Positions 37,497-58,200 of a DNA stretch of 60,000 nt are shown here, in pieces (position 1 is the first letter of the stretch; each line of letters begins with the position of its first letter). The notes under the pieces were generated by a model that was given only the letters and a program-made list of their open reading frames with translations, was not told the origin of the DNA and ran no database searches. Position numbers and translations under genes: made by a program. Source of the stretch: Hydractinia symbiolongicarpus (lineage: Eukaryota; Cnidaria; Hydrozoa; Anthoathecata; Hydractiniidae). Location of the stretch: assembly GCF_029227915.1 (NCBI RefSeq), contig NC_079887.1, positions 22,815,650 to 22,875,649 of the forward strand. Reading direction: 5' to 3'.

Positions 37497-37922
37497 AACA
37501 AATTTGTTTTATTTTTAGCCTGGAACAATCTTCCAATGTAAAATCTAATTTGTAATAAAATTCCCAGAACACACTGAAATATCTCAGGATGCACCAAAAT
37601 GATAATATGGATAATACCAATTGATGTAAATATATATTCCAAATATTAAAACTATAGTTAAAAAACTGTTTATTTCTCTAACTAAACAAAGCAGTTACTT
37701 AATTCCTACTCTATTTAGTTATTATTTTGCCAGTCACAGAATGTACGTGAAATTTGTACCCCAAAAGATAACTATAACAAGGGTTGACAGTCCTAGGAAT
37801 GCACTGGCGCCATGGTACCTTAGGAAATTTTGGTGCATTCTGAGATATTTCGCTGTGTTCTGGGAATTTTATTGCAATTCTGGTTGTACATTGCAATTTC
37901 AGGCTAGAAATCAAACAAATTA
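37497..37922. repeat. Inverted repeat, arms about 95-100 bp
   Basis: The left arm (about 37497-37597: CAAACAAATTTG, CCCAGAACACACTGAAATAT, CAGGATGCACCAAAAT) is mirrored at about 37829-37922 (ATTTTGGTGCATTCTGAGAT, GCTGTGTTCTGGGAATTTTA) with substitutions. The spacer is about 230 bp. Either two facing copies of one repeat or a large foldback element. Confidence 0.7.
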
Positions 37923-38000
37923 TTATTCCTCTACATTTTGGATGTGATAATTTTGTAGAATTAGCGAAACTTTTAAAATAATCCATTATTTTTATTGCTA

Positions 38001-38110
38001 TCTATATTTTAATGCCCGTATACGTCTGTCCGTCCGTCTGTCTGTCACGCAAAATGGTAGCTTAGCTGTGACGGGCAAACCCATGGATTTTTCCACCGGC
38101 TAACAACTAT
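38001..38110 (+). mobile_element. Helitron-like non-autonomous element
   Basis: Starts TCTATATTTTAATGCCCGTA after an A. It contains a short GTCTGTCC/GTCTGTC tract and ends with hairpin CCCATGGATTTTTCCACCGG and CAACTAT, where other copies have CTAG. Confidence 0.65.
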
Positions 38111-39489
38111 ATATATATATTAGCTACACCCAGTTTTGTATATTTTAATAAGTGGGCTGCGCGGAAAAGCAAATAAGGAAACTTTAGTCTATATTAAAAC
38201 AATTTTTACTGACATTGCAGTCTTGTTAATGAAAACAATGTGTGTCATTTAAATTGCCAATCAATCTATCTAGTGTAAAACAACTTGTCCACATGGTTTC
38301 ATAATTAAGACATTGAAAGTAGCAACATGACATTTACGTGTAGAACTAGGTAGACAAAGTTTTTACATGAATCATCGAAAAATACGCTGAAATTGATAAC
38401 AACATTGTTGATTCTCCTTGAGGTTGTCCTTAATTAATTGTTGGTTTGCCGTTTTCCAACTTGTAGTTTTGTTGCAGGATCAGTCAATTGGCAAATATTT
38501 AATAGTTCAAAATGTCTTAAAAAAGTTTTGGTGATGCAATGTAAGGAATTATATTATCTTTCTTCTAAAATTAAACTCAGTAAAATCAATGTTTGCAGAA
38601 ATATTTGTGTAATGTTAATGTTTTTGTTTAACTACAACCCTCTAATTTTAAAACAGGAAAATAAACTAGCATTTTGTTAAATAATTTAGCTGTCAATGGT
38701 TTTTTCCTCCCCCCTCCAAAAAATGATTTATGCATGCCATTTCTTGAATTATGCCAGAGCGACAAAAAAGCACCCGCTAAAAAAACTTTGTGTGCTATGG
38801 TGTGCAAAAAATCTCACTCTTTAAAAATCGCAAAATTTACAAGTGCGATGTGAATATCTGCAAGTGTGATTCACACTTAACTATTTTTTGTTTACTACAA
38901 CGTTATATGTTTTTTAAGCTGTATAGAAATGAATTTTGTGAAACGTATTAATCACAAGTGCAAAGTTGAAATAACATTGATGTGTTGGCAGATTTGCTAT
39001 ATGTTTTTGGGATTAAATATATTTCTAGACATTTTTTATTTCTCTTTCCCCTTTTAAAAAGATTTTTTAAACTTTATTAAACATGTTTTTTCTTTGGTAT
39101 TACATCATGAGAACATTCGCCCGAAAGCTGTATTGAGGTACAGGACACCTAACCTCTCTCATGTGTCTCAAAAAATCCCCTTTATTTTGTGAAAAAAAGA
39201 TTTATATTTGCTGTTTTTTTCTTTATGGCTAAAACCATGAAAGGGCTGCTTTTGCACATTCGAGAGTGTGCATTTGTAGACAGAGTTTTAATTCTTTTAG
39301 TCACATTTTTTGACACACTGGCTTTACAGAATAATCTACTTCAACAAGTTTTCCTGGAAATTTGGAGTTTTCTCTTCATTTCTTTTTCGGAGACACTTGT
39401 GAAAACCTTATATTATATATACTTTATTTCATAGATACGAAATAAAAAAATAAAAAATACAAATAGAGAAGGACTACTTTGAAATCCTC

Positions 39490-46917
<7,428 letters not shown>

Positions 46918-46944
46918 CCATTGAAAAGATGAAATTTTATTTTT

Positions 46945-46950
46945 AATAAA
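46945..46950 (+). terminator. VMP1 poly(A) signal
   Basis: AATAAA 28 bp after the VMP1 stop codon. Confidence 0.7.
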
Positions 46951-48100
46951 AACAGCCTAGAATTGATTTTTGAAAACAAATATTTATCCTGACACCTATT
47001 TCTTCATTGTTTTTTTTAACTGAGTGACCACTGTTTTGGTCATCTCAGAGGTTTATGCGATTCGCGAAATTAAAAACGAGAATTGTGGCTATAATTATAA
47101 GAGTTTAATAGTGAATTCTCTTGTCCCGAACTCAAAAGGGACCAGAAAGTTTGCTTAAAATAGGAAAGGCATGTAGGAAGAACAAAACCGGCAAGCCACC
47201 GGAATGATTGTTCGATTAAGAGGGACGTTCGAGTGAGAGAGAATGCTCGAATGAGAGAGAATGTTCAAATGAGAGAGGTGTTCGAGTAAAAGAGAATGTT
47301 CGAGTGAGAGAGAATGTTCGAGTGAGAGAGAATGTTCGATTGAGAGAGAATTTTCGAATGAGAGAGATGTTCGAGTAAGAGAGAATGTTCGAATAAGAGA
47401 GATGCTAGAGTTGCGAAGGAATAGAAACTCCGACAAGGAACCAGAAGATTTATTTGAGTGAGGAAGATGTTCTGAGTCCACTTTCGTAACCAGACTTCTG
47501 GTATCTTTTTTAAAAAGTTTAAATAAAACTTAGCACAACAAAAAATTTCCGTATTAACAGAAATGCTTTTATATTTAAATATAATACACCCTATAGGTAT
47601 GCATAGACAATAAAACAAAACAGAAGATACATTACGACATGGCATGGATTTATACATAGCAACTAATCTTGCAGCCAATCAAACGTACGTCATCTAGTGA
47701 CCTTTTCAAAAAATATCTGATTATTTATCAAAGAAGCGTCAATGTCTTTTAATGTACCTTAAAAAAGCTAAATACGGACGCGGAAATGCGTTAAACCTAC
47801 ATTCGTGTAATTTTTACGCGACACAATTTGGTAAAGCTTCTTTTGTTTCTGTCTATTAAGTCGCTTACAACATTCATTTCATGCTCTTTAGAAATGCATT
47901 TATATGTTCTTTAAAATCTTTTAAAGCAGATATGTTTAAAATAATGCGAATATTATGACAGCTACCTGCATTTAACCTTTGGCTGTCTACAGTTTTGAGG
48001 TTGTGTGCGAATTTTAAAAAGGTTAAGTAGCGGACTGATATCGTAGCATAAAAATGCTGTTTATTGAGAAGTGGGAGACAGTTTAGAAGAGTATGGGAAG
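46951..48100. other. Intergenic stretch between VMP1 and the ankyrin gene
   Basis: Contains the 18-bp minisatellite at 47220-47412 and otherwise unremarkable AT-rich sequence. No gene. Confidence 0.45.
47220..47412. repeat. 18-bp minisatellite GTTCGAGTGAGAGAGAAT
   Basis: About ten units with single-base variants (GAATG or GATTG for GAGTG), about 300 bp downstream of VMP1. Confidence 0.9.
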
Positions 48101-51100
48101 ATGGATTTGTTATCTAGAATCTGTAACAAACTTTTTGGACAACAATTATATCAACGTGTTTGTGGTAAGTTAAAAATCCGTTTATTATTTGCGAAAAAGA
48201 TTTGATTAAACTTGCTTAACCAACTTCGTCCCCAGGGAATCTTATATTTTTTCTGATAACAAACTAGCGATACGAACATCTCGACGTCCCAATATTAAAA
48301 AAAAACAACGAGGCAGGGAATGAGGTTTTTGGCCAACGTCTTTCTTTCTAAAACATGCTTTCTCTTGCGGGCCTTGTTTCGATGTTTAAAAAAAAGTATA
48401 AAATAACAACCAAACATCCATCTACGTTAAAAGTAAGGAGAAAATACGGGTCTTATTATTTGTAGAGATTAGTTTTTAGCATATGAAAAAAGAATCCAGG
48501 GGTTCGCCGGTCCTCAGATTTCGCGCGTCACACATATTTCCCACATCGATATTTTGTGCTTTTCTGTCTATAAGTTAAGAAATTAATCTGTGAGGGTCTG
48601 AAATAAAACTGCAACGATTTCTAAAAGACAGACGACACTATTAGTATAGAGACTAAACGTTTAGTCCGTGGAAAAATCCATGGGAATTCGTCCGTCGCAC
48701 ATATGTCGCTTTTTACTGTTTTGTGTTCGTTAATAATTCATGCCTCCGATACACGACTCTCTTTTTCGCGCACAAGGAGGATACGGGTATTAATAATATA
48801 GAGACTTTTTGTGCTTCTGAAGCACGGCTAATAGATCACGCAGAGATGAATACGGCTGTTAACCCAATTTGGCATGGGCTTTTTGAGCATTGAAGGTATG
48901 GGGGCTTAAAGATCCCGCGATTCATAAATTCTGACAGACTTATCATAATAACTTTTTTCCGATGTAAGCATTTCTTGTTTGACGTCATTAAAAAGTCTAA
49001 AATCGGGGAAATACTATTACCTATAAAAATCTCTCTTAAGCAATATTTTGCTACTCTATTTTGATTTTCCGTTAGTGGTATAATTGATTCATAACATATC
49101 TTCCGGTTTTTGCAGAGAAATTAGAATCATTGGCAAAATCCTGAAAAATCCCCCCATATATTTTTATATCGGATTAGAAGATCATGAAAATCGGGGAAAA
49201 CGGATTTGACATGTGGAAAAACTTTGCTAAAATGTTTGAATTTATAAGATACCCACTTTATAAAATTCTCATACTTGTATAATCCTTAGATCAGAACTTA
49301 TAGCATTTTCCGTTTTAAAGCGTTTACTATGGTGGTTTTAAGCAATATCTTAAATCTAGTGACATCATCGTGACAATAGTCACACAATTTCATAACAACG
49401 AAACACGTAATTCAGAAGATATTAAAATGGGCACTTTCTGCTCCCCCATGCTAAATAGGATTAATATAGGAGAATTTTATTTTTCGGCGTAATTGTCATT
49501 CTTAAGCAACCCTTCCAACATTCTTCTGAAGGAAATTATTTACCGTGTATTTTGTCTATACAGGAAATTATAGACCTGAATAAAAGTAATCTTTGCCATG
49601 CTTCGAAAAACTTAAACATTCGTAAACTTTCACCTGCGGGGTAAGAATTGTTTTTAAAAATCAACGCCCCTATTCACCTAAAAGCTTTTTATATTATTTA
49701 GATAACCATTCACCTCGGATGATTGTTAATCTGGTCTTGAACAACGACACAGAAGGAATAAAGTGTCTTATAAACGACCAACCAGGAATTCTCACTACGA
49801 CATTCGGTAAATATAAGAAATCTCTACTAAATATTGCAGCTGCCGTTGGAAGCAAAGAAATGGTAACATTACTAGTTGAAAAAGGCTTCGACATTAACAT
49901 CCGCGACAAACACAAGAACACTCCTTTACACGCAGCATGCATGTCAAACAACTACGAAGCAATCAGTAGTTTATTACGTCATGGCGCCGACGTTAATTTG
50001 ACTAACTACTTATCACAAACGCCTACTCACATTGCAGCAAAGGCCGGCGACGCAAAAGTAATCAAACTTCTCTTTGAATATGACGTTAAACGGAATATGA
50101 TTGACGGAAAAGGAGAGACGTTTTTAACAGTAGCTGTGAAGCATGATAAATATTCAACGGTAGAGTTGTTATTACAGAACGGCTGTGACGTTAATGGTCA
50201 TGGATATGACGGCAAAAGCCTTGTCGAAATTGCTACAGAAAGTGAGAATTATAAAATAGCGGGTTTATTACTTTCCTATGGAGCCAACGTGCATGGAATT
50301 TCTGAGCTAAAAAATGCTACAATTCATGCTGCAGTGGAGCGTAACGATCTCCTCCTTGTAGAGTTGTTTATTTCCCATAATGCTGACGTAAATGCTATTA
50401 ATGAGAGGGGATGGACTCCATTGCATATCGCAGCCTGGAAAGGTTATCGAGACATCTTAGAGTTAATTATTCAAAATGGCGCAGATGTAAACAAAAAAAA
50501 TGGACAAGGTCAAACACCGTTGTATTTAAGCGCATTTAATAATCACACTGACGTAACGTGGCAGTTGATTGAAAATAAGGCCAACATTCACTCTAAAAAT
50601 AACTACGGCTGGACGCCGCTCCACGCCGCTGCTTTTAATGGACATACAACCACTATCAGTGTTCTTTTGATGGCTCGTTCTAATGCAAATGATAAAACCA
50701 ATTTCAACCAAACACCGCTTTATCTGGCTGTTTACTCAAATCAATTGGAATCAGTCAGTATCTTAATCAAACATTCTGTGAAAATGAATACAAAAACATG
50801 TAATGGTCACACTGCCCTTCATATTGCAGCACAATATGAATACATAGATATTATGAAACTTCTTCTTTCAAACGAAGCACATGTGAACGTGCAAGACGAA
50901 GCTAAGTTAACGCCGCTTCACTTAGCCGTGATTTGCAATAAAATCCATTCCGTACAAATGCTTTTACAAAGAGGTGCCCAAATAGATAAAATTGATGCCA
51001 GAGGTAACACATCTTTGCACATTTCTTCAGAACGAGGTTACAGTAATATGCTAGAGTTGCTACTTGAAAATGGTGCATCTATTAACGCCGTAAACTTCTA

Positions 51101-51281
51101 TGGCTGGACTTCCCTACACAAATCTGCATACAATAACCATTATGATGTTGCAGAGTGTTTGCTCATGCATAACATAAAAAGCAACATAACATCTTGGGGG
51201 AGGACCGCTTATGATGTGGCTTTACTCAAAGGACATCAGCAATTAGCTTGTCTTATAAAAAACTTCAGAAAAGATGTTTAG
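48101..51281 (+). CDS. Ankyrin-repeat protein, 547 aa
   Basis: Exon 1 48101-48164 (MDLLSRICNKLFGQQLYQRV) joins exon 2 49702-51281 in phase 1. After a short N-terminus the protein is essentially a solenoid of about 15 ankyrin repeats of 33 residues (TPLHIAAWKGYRDILELIIQ, TPLHAAAFNGHTTTISVLLM and others), ending seven or so residues after the last one. No DEATH, kinase, SOCS-box or membrane segment is visible, so it should act as a protein-binding scaffold with unknown partner. An alternative internal exon near 49562-49639 would introduce a stop, so I left it out. Exon 1 rests only on phase and splice consensus. Exon 2 is secure. Confidence 0.85.
48469..48804 (-). mobile_element. Tandem Helitron-like elements in ankyrin-gene intron 1
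   Basis: On the minus strand one copy begins TCTCTATATTATTAATACCC at 48804 and runs through the hairpin region CCCATGGATTTTTCCACGGA to about 48653. Directly after it another begins TCTCTATACTAATAGTGTCG at 48652 and ends ...ACTAA at 48469. A third begins TCTCTACAAATAATAAGACC at 48468. The ends abut head to tail without intervening sequence. Confidence 0.6.
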
Positions 51282-51292
51282 ACTCTAAATCT

Positions 51293-51298
51293 AATAAA
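51293..51298 (+). terminator. Poly(A) signal of the ankyrin gene
   Basis: AATAAA 11 bp after the stop codon. Confidence 0.6.
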
Positions 51299-54200
51299 GG
51301 AAACATTGTTTAAAAAGAAAGAGTCTTTTCTTTTGTTATTAGCCGTACTCTTGGTGTAACGCGTGTTGGCTTTGTGCTAAGGAATTTAGCTACTATGCCT
51401 AAGAAAAGTATTATTGTTAATTCTCCTATATCCATGCCTACATTAGAATTAGTTGTTCACTTGAATAGACTATGGGTTCTAAAAACGTTTAATAAAGAGA
51501 TGTAAAAAGAGGGAGGAGTAATCTCAAATTTCCAAAAGTGCTTTTATTAGACGGAGGTGTAGAGGTGTTTAATTTACCCATTCAGGTAAACTTTCCATGC
51601 TGAAATGAAAACATTTTCTTAATCTACAAAAACCTCGTTACATATAAAAATGCTACAGGCACTGGGTTCGAGCTAGATATTATAAGTGCCAATAAGGCAT
51701 ACTTTAAATAAGAAACGCAGGTTTTACTTAGCGCACAGAATTCTCTGTAAATGTTGTGAATCTTGTCAGGAATTGCACGCAAATGTGGAGTTTAATTAAC
51801 GTTAACGTCTTTCTTATAAGCAAGGTAATATTGCTCACAATAAGAAATTTAAAAGTACATGGACAAATTGACAGATCTCTGGCTGAGAAGAATTTTAGAG
51901 TTAAAAACAGGGCTCAAGCTCCTTAAATTTTATGAAAATGTCTTAGGAAGTTAAAAACAACCAAACTGAATTCAACACACAGAATAATTATTTTCTAATT
52001 CGCTGCGCTCAACCGAAAATAACCTTATTTATTTTCTTATTTTTGCGACAGGGAAGACTCAAAGAACTTCGACTAGTAGTAGTAGTTATGTGTAGTGTCA
52101 TCTTAGTTAGGAACCGTGTGCTATCGGTAGTCAAAACACAATATAATACCTATATCTCCTACGAACTAAATTACAACCACTAATTTACAATCGAATGGTT
52201 TCCGAAATCGTGGCTAAGCCGGATGCGAAAAACCCCATTCTATGGGGAAACATATCCTTAGACCCCAGTGCTACAGCCACTAACCCTCCAAGGTTAAGGG
52301 TATCATTAAAAAATTACACTGTTATTAACAACAACATTATAAACTATTCAAAATAAAACTGCTTATCTTATAGGTAATCAAACAGTTTTAACGTGTACGG
52401 TTCAAGAACTAATTGACATGTGAGCGCTTCCATGCCTTGTACGCCCTTTAAACACTTAAAAAACCACGTGACCGGCCTTGGCCATACATACGAAATTAAA
52501 TTCAACTATCATATGCGACGAGAGCTTCTCCACAAATGACTCCTTGAATGAAAATTTAATTCCTGTAGATTCAGATATACTTTCTTTATGCTTTTTTTTA
52601 AGTTTAAAAACACTTTGAGAACGGGTTGAATATGATATAATACATCGACGGGTGTGTAACACATCGTAAAAGCTTTATCTCAAAACCTTCCTAAAACCTA
52701 ATAGAAAAGAAAATTTTAAAAAAACATATCAGTGACCACAATTCCTGTAAAAGTTAAGTCTGTGTTTCTATCTTTACGAGATATAAGGGAGCTTTCGCAA
52801 CTCGATTTGTTTTTGTTACGAGGATGATTTATCCTTATATCAAAAAAAGCCCTGGGATCAAGTTTGGGGTTATCTTTTATGTTTGTTTCTAAAAGAAGGT
52901 GTTATACTTCATCCACTCCAGTTAATGCAACAAATCCTCCATCTGGTTTTGACGATGTGGCATTTAATTGTGCAAAATCATTTTTTAAAAACATAGCAAT
53001 GGTTGTAACCATGGAAACAACAAATGCTTGCAGTCCGTCCTAGGTTCGTTTGCGAAAGTTCCCTATATTTAAAATTTATTTAAGATCTATTTAAGATCTC
53101 CTTTTAAGATTTGGATTAGGTCTTTATTAAAAAAAACACTTGATTACTTTTGTAGGTCGATCTCTTGCGTGACTAAACATGTTTTTCTAAAATACAATTT
53201 TCTGTTAAATTGGAACAGATGGAGTTCGACGAATTTTAATATCACCTGGTCAATAAAATTAACAGTTGGCAGAAAGATGGCAGAATAGTGATTTTTTTAC
53301 TAATTTTTTGCCGATCTTTTTTTCCTTTTAGTACTCCAAAATTAGGAAGAGAAAAAGATGAATATTTTAAGATTCTGAAGTAAAATTGCTATATAAAAGG
53401 GAGAGTTGGTTAAATTCCTCTGTGTTCTATATTTATATAAGATCAACAACAAATATATTTTCATAAGAATAAGTAGATTAAAAAAAATTGAAAATTACTT
53501 TTTGTTCCGCATTCACTGACCAACTTTTTCCCTTTTCGCCCTCCTTCCTCGACCTTATTCTTCGTCCTCCACCCCCGGCCTTCTTTCCTCTCCCTCCTCC
53601 TTCGTCCTCCTCCCTTGACCTATTCTCTCACCCTCCTGCCTTTATAACTCGATTTTCTATTACTCGAATCTCTCCAAGAAGGAACCTCCTTGATCTCTCC
53701 TTAACTCGAACCCTTTTGCTGGCACGATGAAAATTTTCTAATAAACTCTCATAAATTACTCTCTATTACTCGAAACTCCATGTAGCTATTAAGTAGAGAT
53801 GCCACCTTCAAACAGATTCTATTTTACTAACCAACTTTTTTACTTCCGCAGTAAAAGATGGAGAGTGCAAATCAAAATAAACTCATAACAACTTTTCATT
53901 TCGGTTTAATTCTCAGTATAAGCACAGAATAAAAGTCTTAAGGGCTTACCTACTTGAACGAGGTATTTACCTCGAATAAGAGCTTTGAATAGACACCCTC
54001 CTTCGCAGAATCTAAATATGTTATCGTGGGTACTTTGATAAAAATAGAGTCGATAAAAGCAATTATTATCTATGACGTTTATGCATGCGATTTAAAAAGA
54101 TAGATGTCGAAGATGTAGTTATCTCTAAGTATATCAAATCTCTTATCAAGCCCTGTCTAAAATAGTTATTCTATATTGGTTAGAAAATATCTTCACGTCA

Positions 54201-54659
54201 ATTCCATCTAAAGGATTTTGATATAAGCAACTAGTTCTTTTAATTAAAACTCCTCCACATAAACTATAATTGTTTTTATCTAAACGATATACAAAAAGAA
54301 ATGGCACCCTTTGGTGGAGTGCTGTAGTTTTTTTGAGTTGCACGTTTCGAATTTTTCAAATACCTTTGAATAAAGATGAGATCAGGGTTGCTTCGCAAGA
54401 AGAATATTCCTCATTAGGAAACTACAATCGTGTGTTTGTTATTCAAAATGATGTGGTTATCTATGTCATTTCTATACATGGAAAAATATGCCACTTGCTA
54501 ATAAGCGTAATGAGATATGGATAAATCCTATTGAAATTACAAATCTCGTCCATTTGCGTAATGTATCTTCACAGTCACGAATTAGTGAAGACTTTGTTTT
54601 TCCTGATCTTGTTAACGAGAGAATACCTTTTGATGAAGTTGGATTTGTGTGTTTATAAA
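51299..54659. other. Long intergenic stretch with no gene seen
   Basis: AT-rich. A pyrimidine-rich segment at about 53520-53640 gives proline-rich frames only. A frame near 54490-54658 is unbiased but short and unrecognised. A fragment GCCCTGGGATCAAG near 52848 resembles the end of the 24432 MITE. Confidence 0.4.
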
Positions 54660-54689
54660 ATTTTAAGTGTGGAACAAGACTGGTTGTAG

Positions 54690-55240
54690 CTGTTGTTGCC
54701 GTTGTTGTTGTTATTTTTGTTGTTGTTGTTATTTTTGTTGTGGTTATATTTTTAGATCAAGTAGATAGCAAGATAAAGCTATTTATTGTTGCTGTTTGTG
54801 TTATTTCGCATTGTAGTTCTCGTTGTCATATCGTCGTCATTTTCGCCGTTGTCGTTATTTTTGTTGTTGTTTTGACATAGTTGTTTTTGCCGTCGTCGTT
54901 GTTGTCTTCATTATTGTTGACATTGTTGACATTGTCGCTGCCGTTGCTGTTGTTGTTTTCGTTGTTGTCGTCATTGTTATGATTTTTGTTGTTGCTGTTC
55001 TGCCGTCGCCGTCGCCGTCGCCGTTGTTGTTTTTGCTGTTGCTGCTGCTGTCGCCCTTGTTGTTATACTTTCAAAACAAATAAATTGCATGATACAGTTA
55101 TTTTCGTTGTCGTTTCTGTTATTTTGCAATATTGTTGTCGTCGTCGTGTCGTCGTTATTGCTGTCCTTGCTGTCATTACTATAACCATTACTGTTTTTGT
55201 CGGTATTATTTTTTTTTTCGCTGTTATCATTGTTATTATT
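54690..55240. repeat. Imperfect GTT/GTC triplet-rich tract
   Basis: Extended GTT, GTC and GCC triplets with interruptions, ending just before the ShKT gene start codon. Valine- or asparagine-rich frames here are artefacts. Confidence 0.8.
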
Positions 55241-55276
55241 TTTAGATAAAAAATTCTGCAAAAAAAAATTCACAGG

Positions 55277-58200
55277 ATGAAGTCATTATTAGTGTTATTT
55301 GCGCTTTTTGCGCTGTTTTTCATCGTGGATGGCTGGAGCACTTTCCATAAAAATGACAAGGTCTATCTCAACTTTTACAAGCAGTCTGGTAATAAATTCA
55401 CAAACTTTTAATTTTATTCATTTTAAAGAAAATCTTTGCTTCCGCCTGGTTTGATAAACAATACATCTAACTTCAGGATCATTTAAGGCAAAAGCGTAGT
55501 GAATGTTTTTATTTCCTAACGCAATTCTTGACAGTTACAGCTGTCTCATATATATTCTTTGTTTGAACTTTAACGTTAATTAGTGATTTCTCAAGATTTG
55601 GAAAAATGGACTCTTAGGATACACGATTTTTATAAGGAGTACAAAGTTTATCAATAAATATTAGGGATTAGTCGGTGGCCAGACTAGATTATCAGATTAA
55701 TAATGAGATCCTTAATTAACAAACGAAGGGAATTTTTTAAAAGGATCGTTCCTAGCTAACATGCAATAATATACTTAAATTCATGGCACATAAGTGTTGT
55801 TTAATAAAGTTCTTGGTGTTTTTCGAATAAGAGAATATAGACGCAGTTTGCCCCTACTCATCTTTTTTGAAAACCGTGTACGTCATAGGGTTAAATGTCT
55901 ATGCCAAGCGGTGACGTCATTAAGCTGGTGTCACATCGGGTTAAGGCCTAGTTAACCCGATCCAACATTTCATCCAACATAACAAAACTGGGGTAGTCTT
56001 TGTGTCTACCCTTGCTCAACATTCGTTTAACAATCGCTCAACATTCGTTCAGCAATGGTTCTACATTCGTTCCGCATGTCAGATGAGATCCGGTATCTGT
56101 TTACCTAGGCGTCGTCGCGTAATGTCCGAAAGATCCTTACGAATCTATGACAGTGTGGTGATATCTAACAAAGCTTATCACATTCTGAATATCTCGTCAT
56201 TATGACGTTAACCAGTAATTAGCAAATAAATAAAAAACAAAACAAACATTTAACAGAACAACAAGGTCAAGGTATTGACAATAGCAGCGCAGGATGACTC
56301 ATTGCGGTAAAATAATAGCCAGAATGTTTACGTGCCATGATTTTATCAACTTTATCGTCTGCCATCTTGATTTGAAAATTAATAATTATTTGTTATGAAA
56401 TAGCATTTCAATGGCCTCGTGGTTTTAAAGTTCGCTTCGTAATTACAAGGTCCGTGGTTCGGTCCACGGGACAGGTATGTTTAGCAAGTGCATTTGCCAC
56501 AGCTACAAGTCAACCCATGCCATGTGATGGAAATTGGATAGGCTATGCCGGCGTATACTTCATGCATTCTAAACACAGGGTCCACATTGATAATAGTGCT
56601 TCCAGCACTGTGGTAGCTATATCCTGTATAAATATTTGGAAAAATGTGTTGGCATCTCAAAGATGGGTTACGTAGAAAAAAAAATGTCAAAAAAGGGTCA
56701 ATTTAAAAAGTCTTTCATTTTCCTTATTTACATATAGATCGTAAAATTAGATTCAGATTAGGGTACCTGTTTTAAGTTTTTATTATTCATCTTTATTATT
56801 TTTTGTTATTATATTTCTTTTTTCTCTCTTTTAGCGCATCCAATAAAAGGTAAGAACTTCATTCACATATTGTAAAAAGTTCATTTTTTCCTATACGCAA
56901 TCGTCATCAAAAAGTTTATCCAGCATGTTTTCTACTTATTTATAAACTAGGCCCCAGATAAACGCTATAACCATTAATAGTGGTTGACTATGATTAATTT
57001 CGGCATTATGCGATATTTATTAATCATGTCAGAACGCATGAGCAGAAATGTAGTACTATCCCCATAACTTCGCTTGTGTTGATCGCTAAGTCACAATGAT
57101 ATGACATGACAATTAAAATCATACCTGAAATAATTTTGCATATATTTTTTACTTTTAATGACATTTTAATTATTCATCCATTATCCATTAACTTATTACG
57201 CGCCAATTAGACAAAAATACCAAAAAATTAGATGTGTTTTTTTAAAATCTGTAGCGTTTTATGTAATGCATTCTTCGTTCGAAGGATACTTTGGTTACTT
57301 AGAACAAAACATGTGTGATTTAACAGGGCGCCAAACGCACAAAAACTTCAAAAAAAAAACGAAAAAAGGGCGCAAAGGGGCGTGTATTCTGAAGCATGAA
57401 CGCCTTGGAACGTAAAATGGGTATTTGTATTAAAATATACCAAGTTCTGAATATTTTTCCAAAAAAATCTTGATCTTTCAATTCCAACAGATCTCTACCC
57501 TGTAGATCATGCTGTCCCAAATCAAAATTGGTTTGTCTGGCCATAATATAGTGGTTTTTTAAGTAATCCATTTTCTTGTAGAATGCAAAGATACATTGGC
57601 AACCAAATTTTGCGAACAACATGAGCAGTATTGTTATAAAGTTCCCAAACTGATGAAGAAATGCAAAAAAACTTGTGGTGATTGTCGTAAGATTGTTTGT
57701 TTGTTTGTTTGTTTGTTTGTTTGTTTTTAAAAAACTTAGTGCTGCACCCTGCACCATTAAAAAGGTCGTACATAGGACATTTTATCATTCACTCCAATGC
57801 TGAAATATGCTGGAAAACCTTCATTTACAAGGTTTTCTTACTTCATCGTGTCACTTACAAATGAAGAACGCCCACCACTTAACCTTTCTCAATGATGAAC
57901 GAGTAACTTCATTCCTTTCGAGTCCTTTTAACGATTGGAACATTCTACATCAACGCAAAGCTTTTCATTTTGTTCAAAGATCGATATTAAACTGGACGTA
58001 CATTTTGACAGTTGATATATCGCCCTTTTTAATCCACGGAACCTCTACAATCAACCAGTGGAAAAGGATTTTGATTGGGAGCATCCAGGTGCAGGATAAA
58101 GGATATTTGATTAGTCAAATAAACAGCTTCTTGTTGCACACAGGAGGATTACGACAGGATGTATTCTCTCCTCACGAAGAATTATGATCCAGTAAACTTA

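Larger units (their letters stand above)
36884..39489. other. Intergenic stretch before VMP1
   Basis: No gene supported. It contains a large inverted repeat (37497-37922) and a Helitron-like element (38001-38110). The last kilobase is AT-rich and should include the VMP1 promoter, which cannot be located precisely. Confidence 0.4.

Noticed and set aside
49562-49639. Extra exon in the ankyrin gene
   Set aside because: AG and GT borders exist, but the phase needed gives a stop codon within seven codons; direct joining of 48164 to 49702 stays open.
54490-54658. Short frame reading MPLANKRNEIWINPIE
   Set aside because: Looks unbiased and could be a decayed exon, but only about 56 residues and no family recognised.
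54823-55273. Valine/asparagine-rich frames near the ShKT gene
   Set aside because: GTT/GTC triplet tract; no splice or domain support.
57807-58187. 126-residue frame in an intron of the ShKT gene
   Set aside because: No recognisable domain, no good start context or splice sites, and it interrupts a phase-consistent exon chain.
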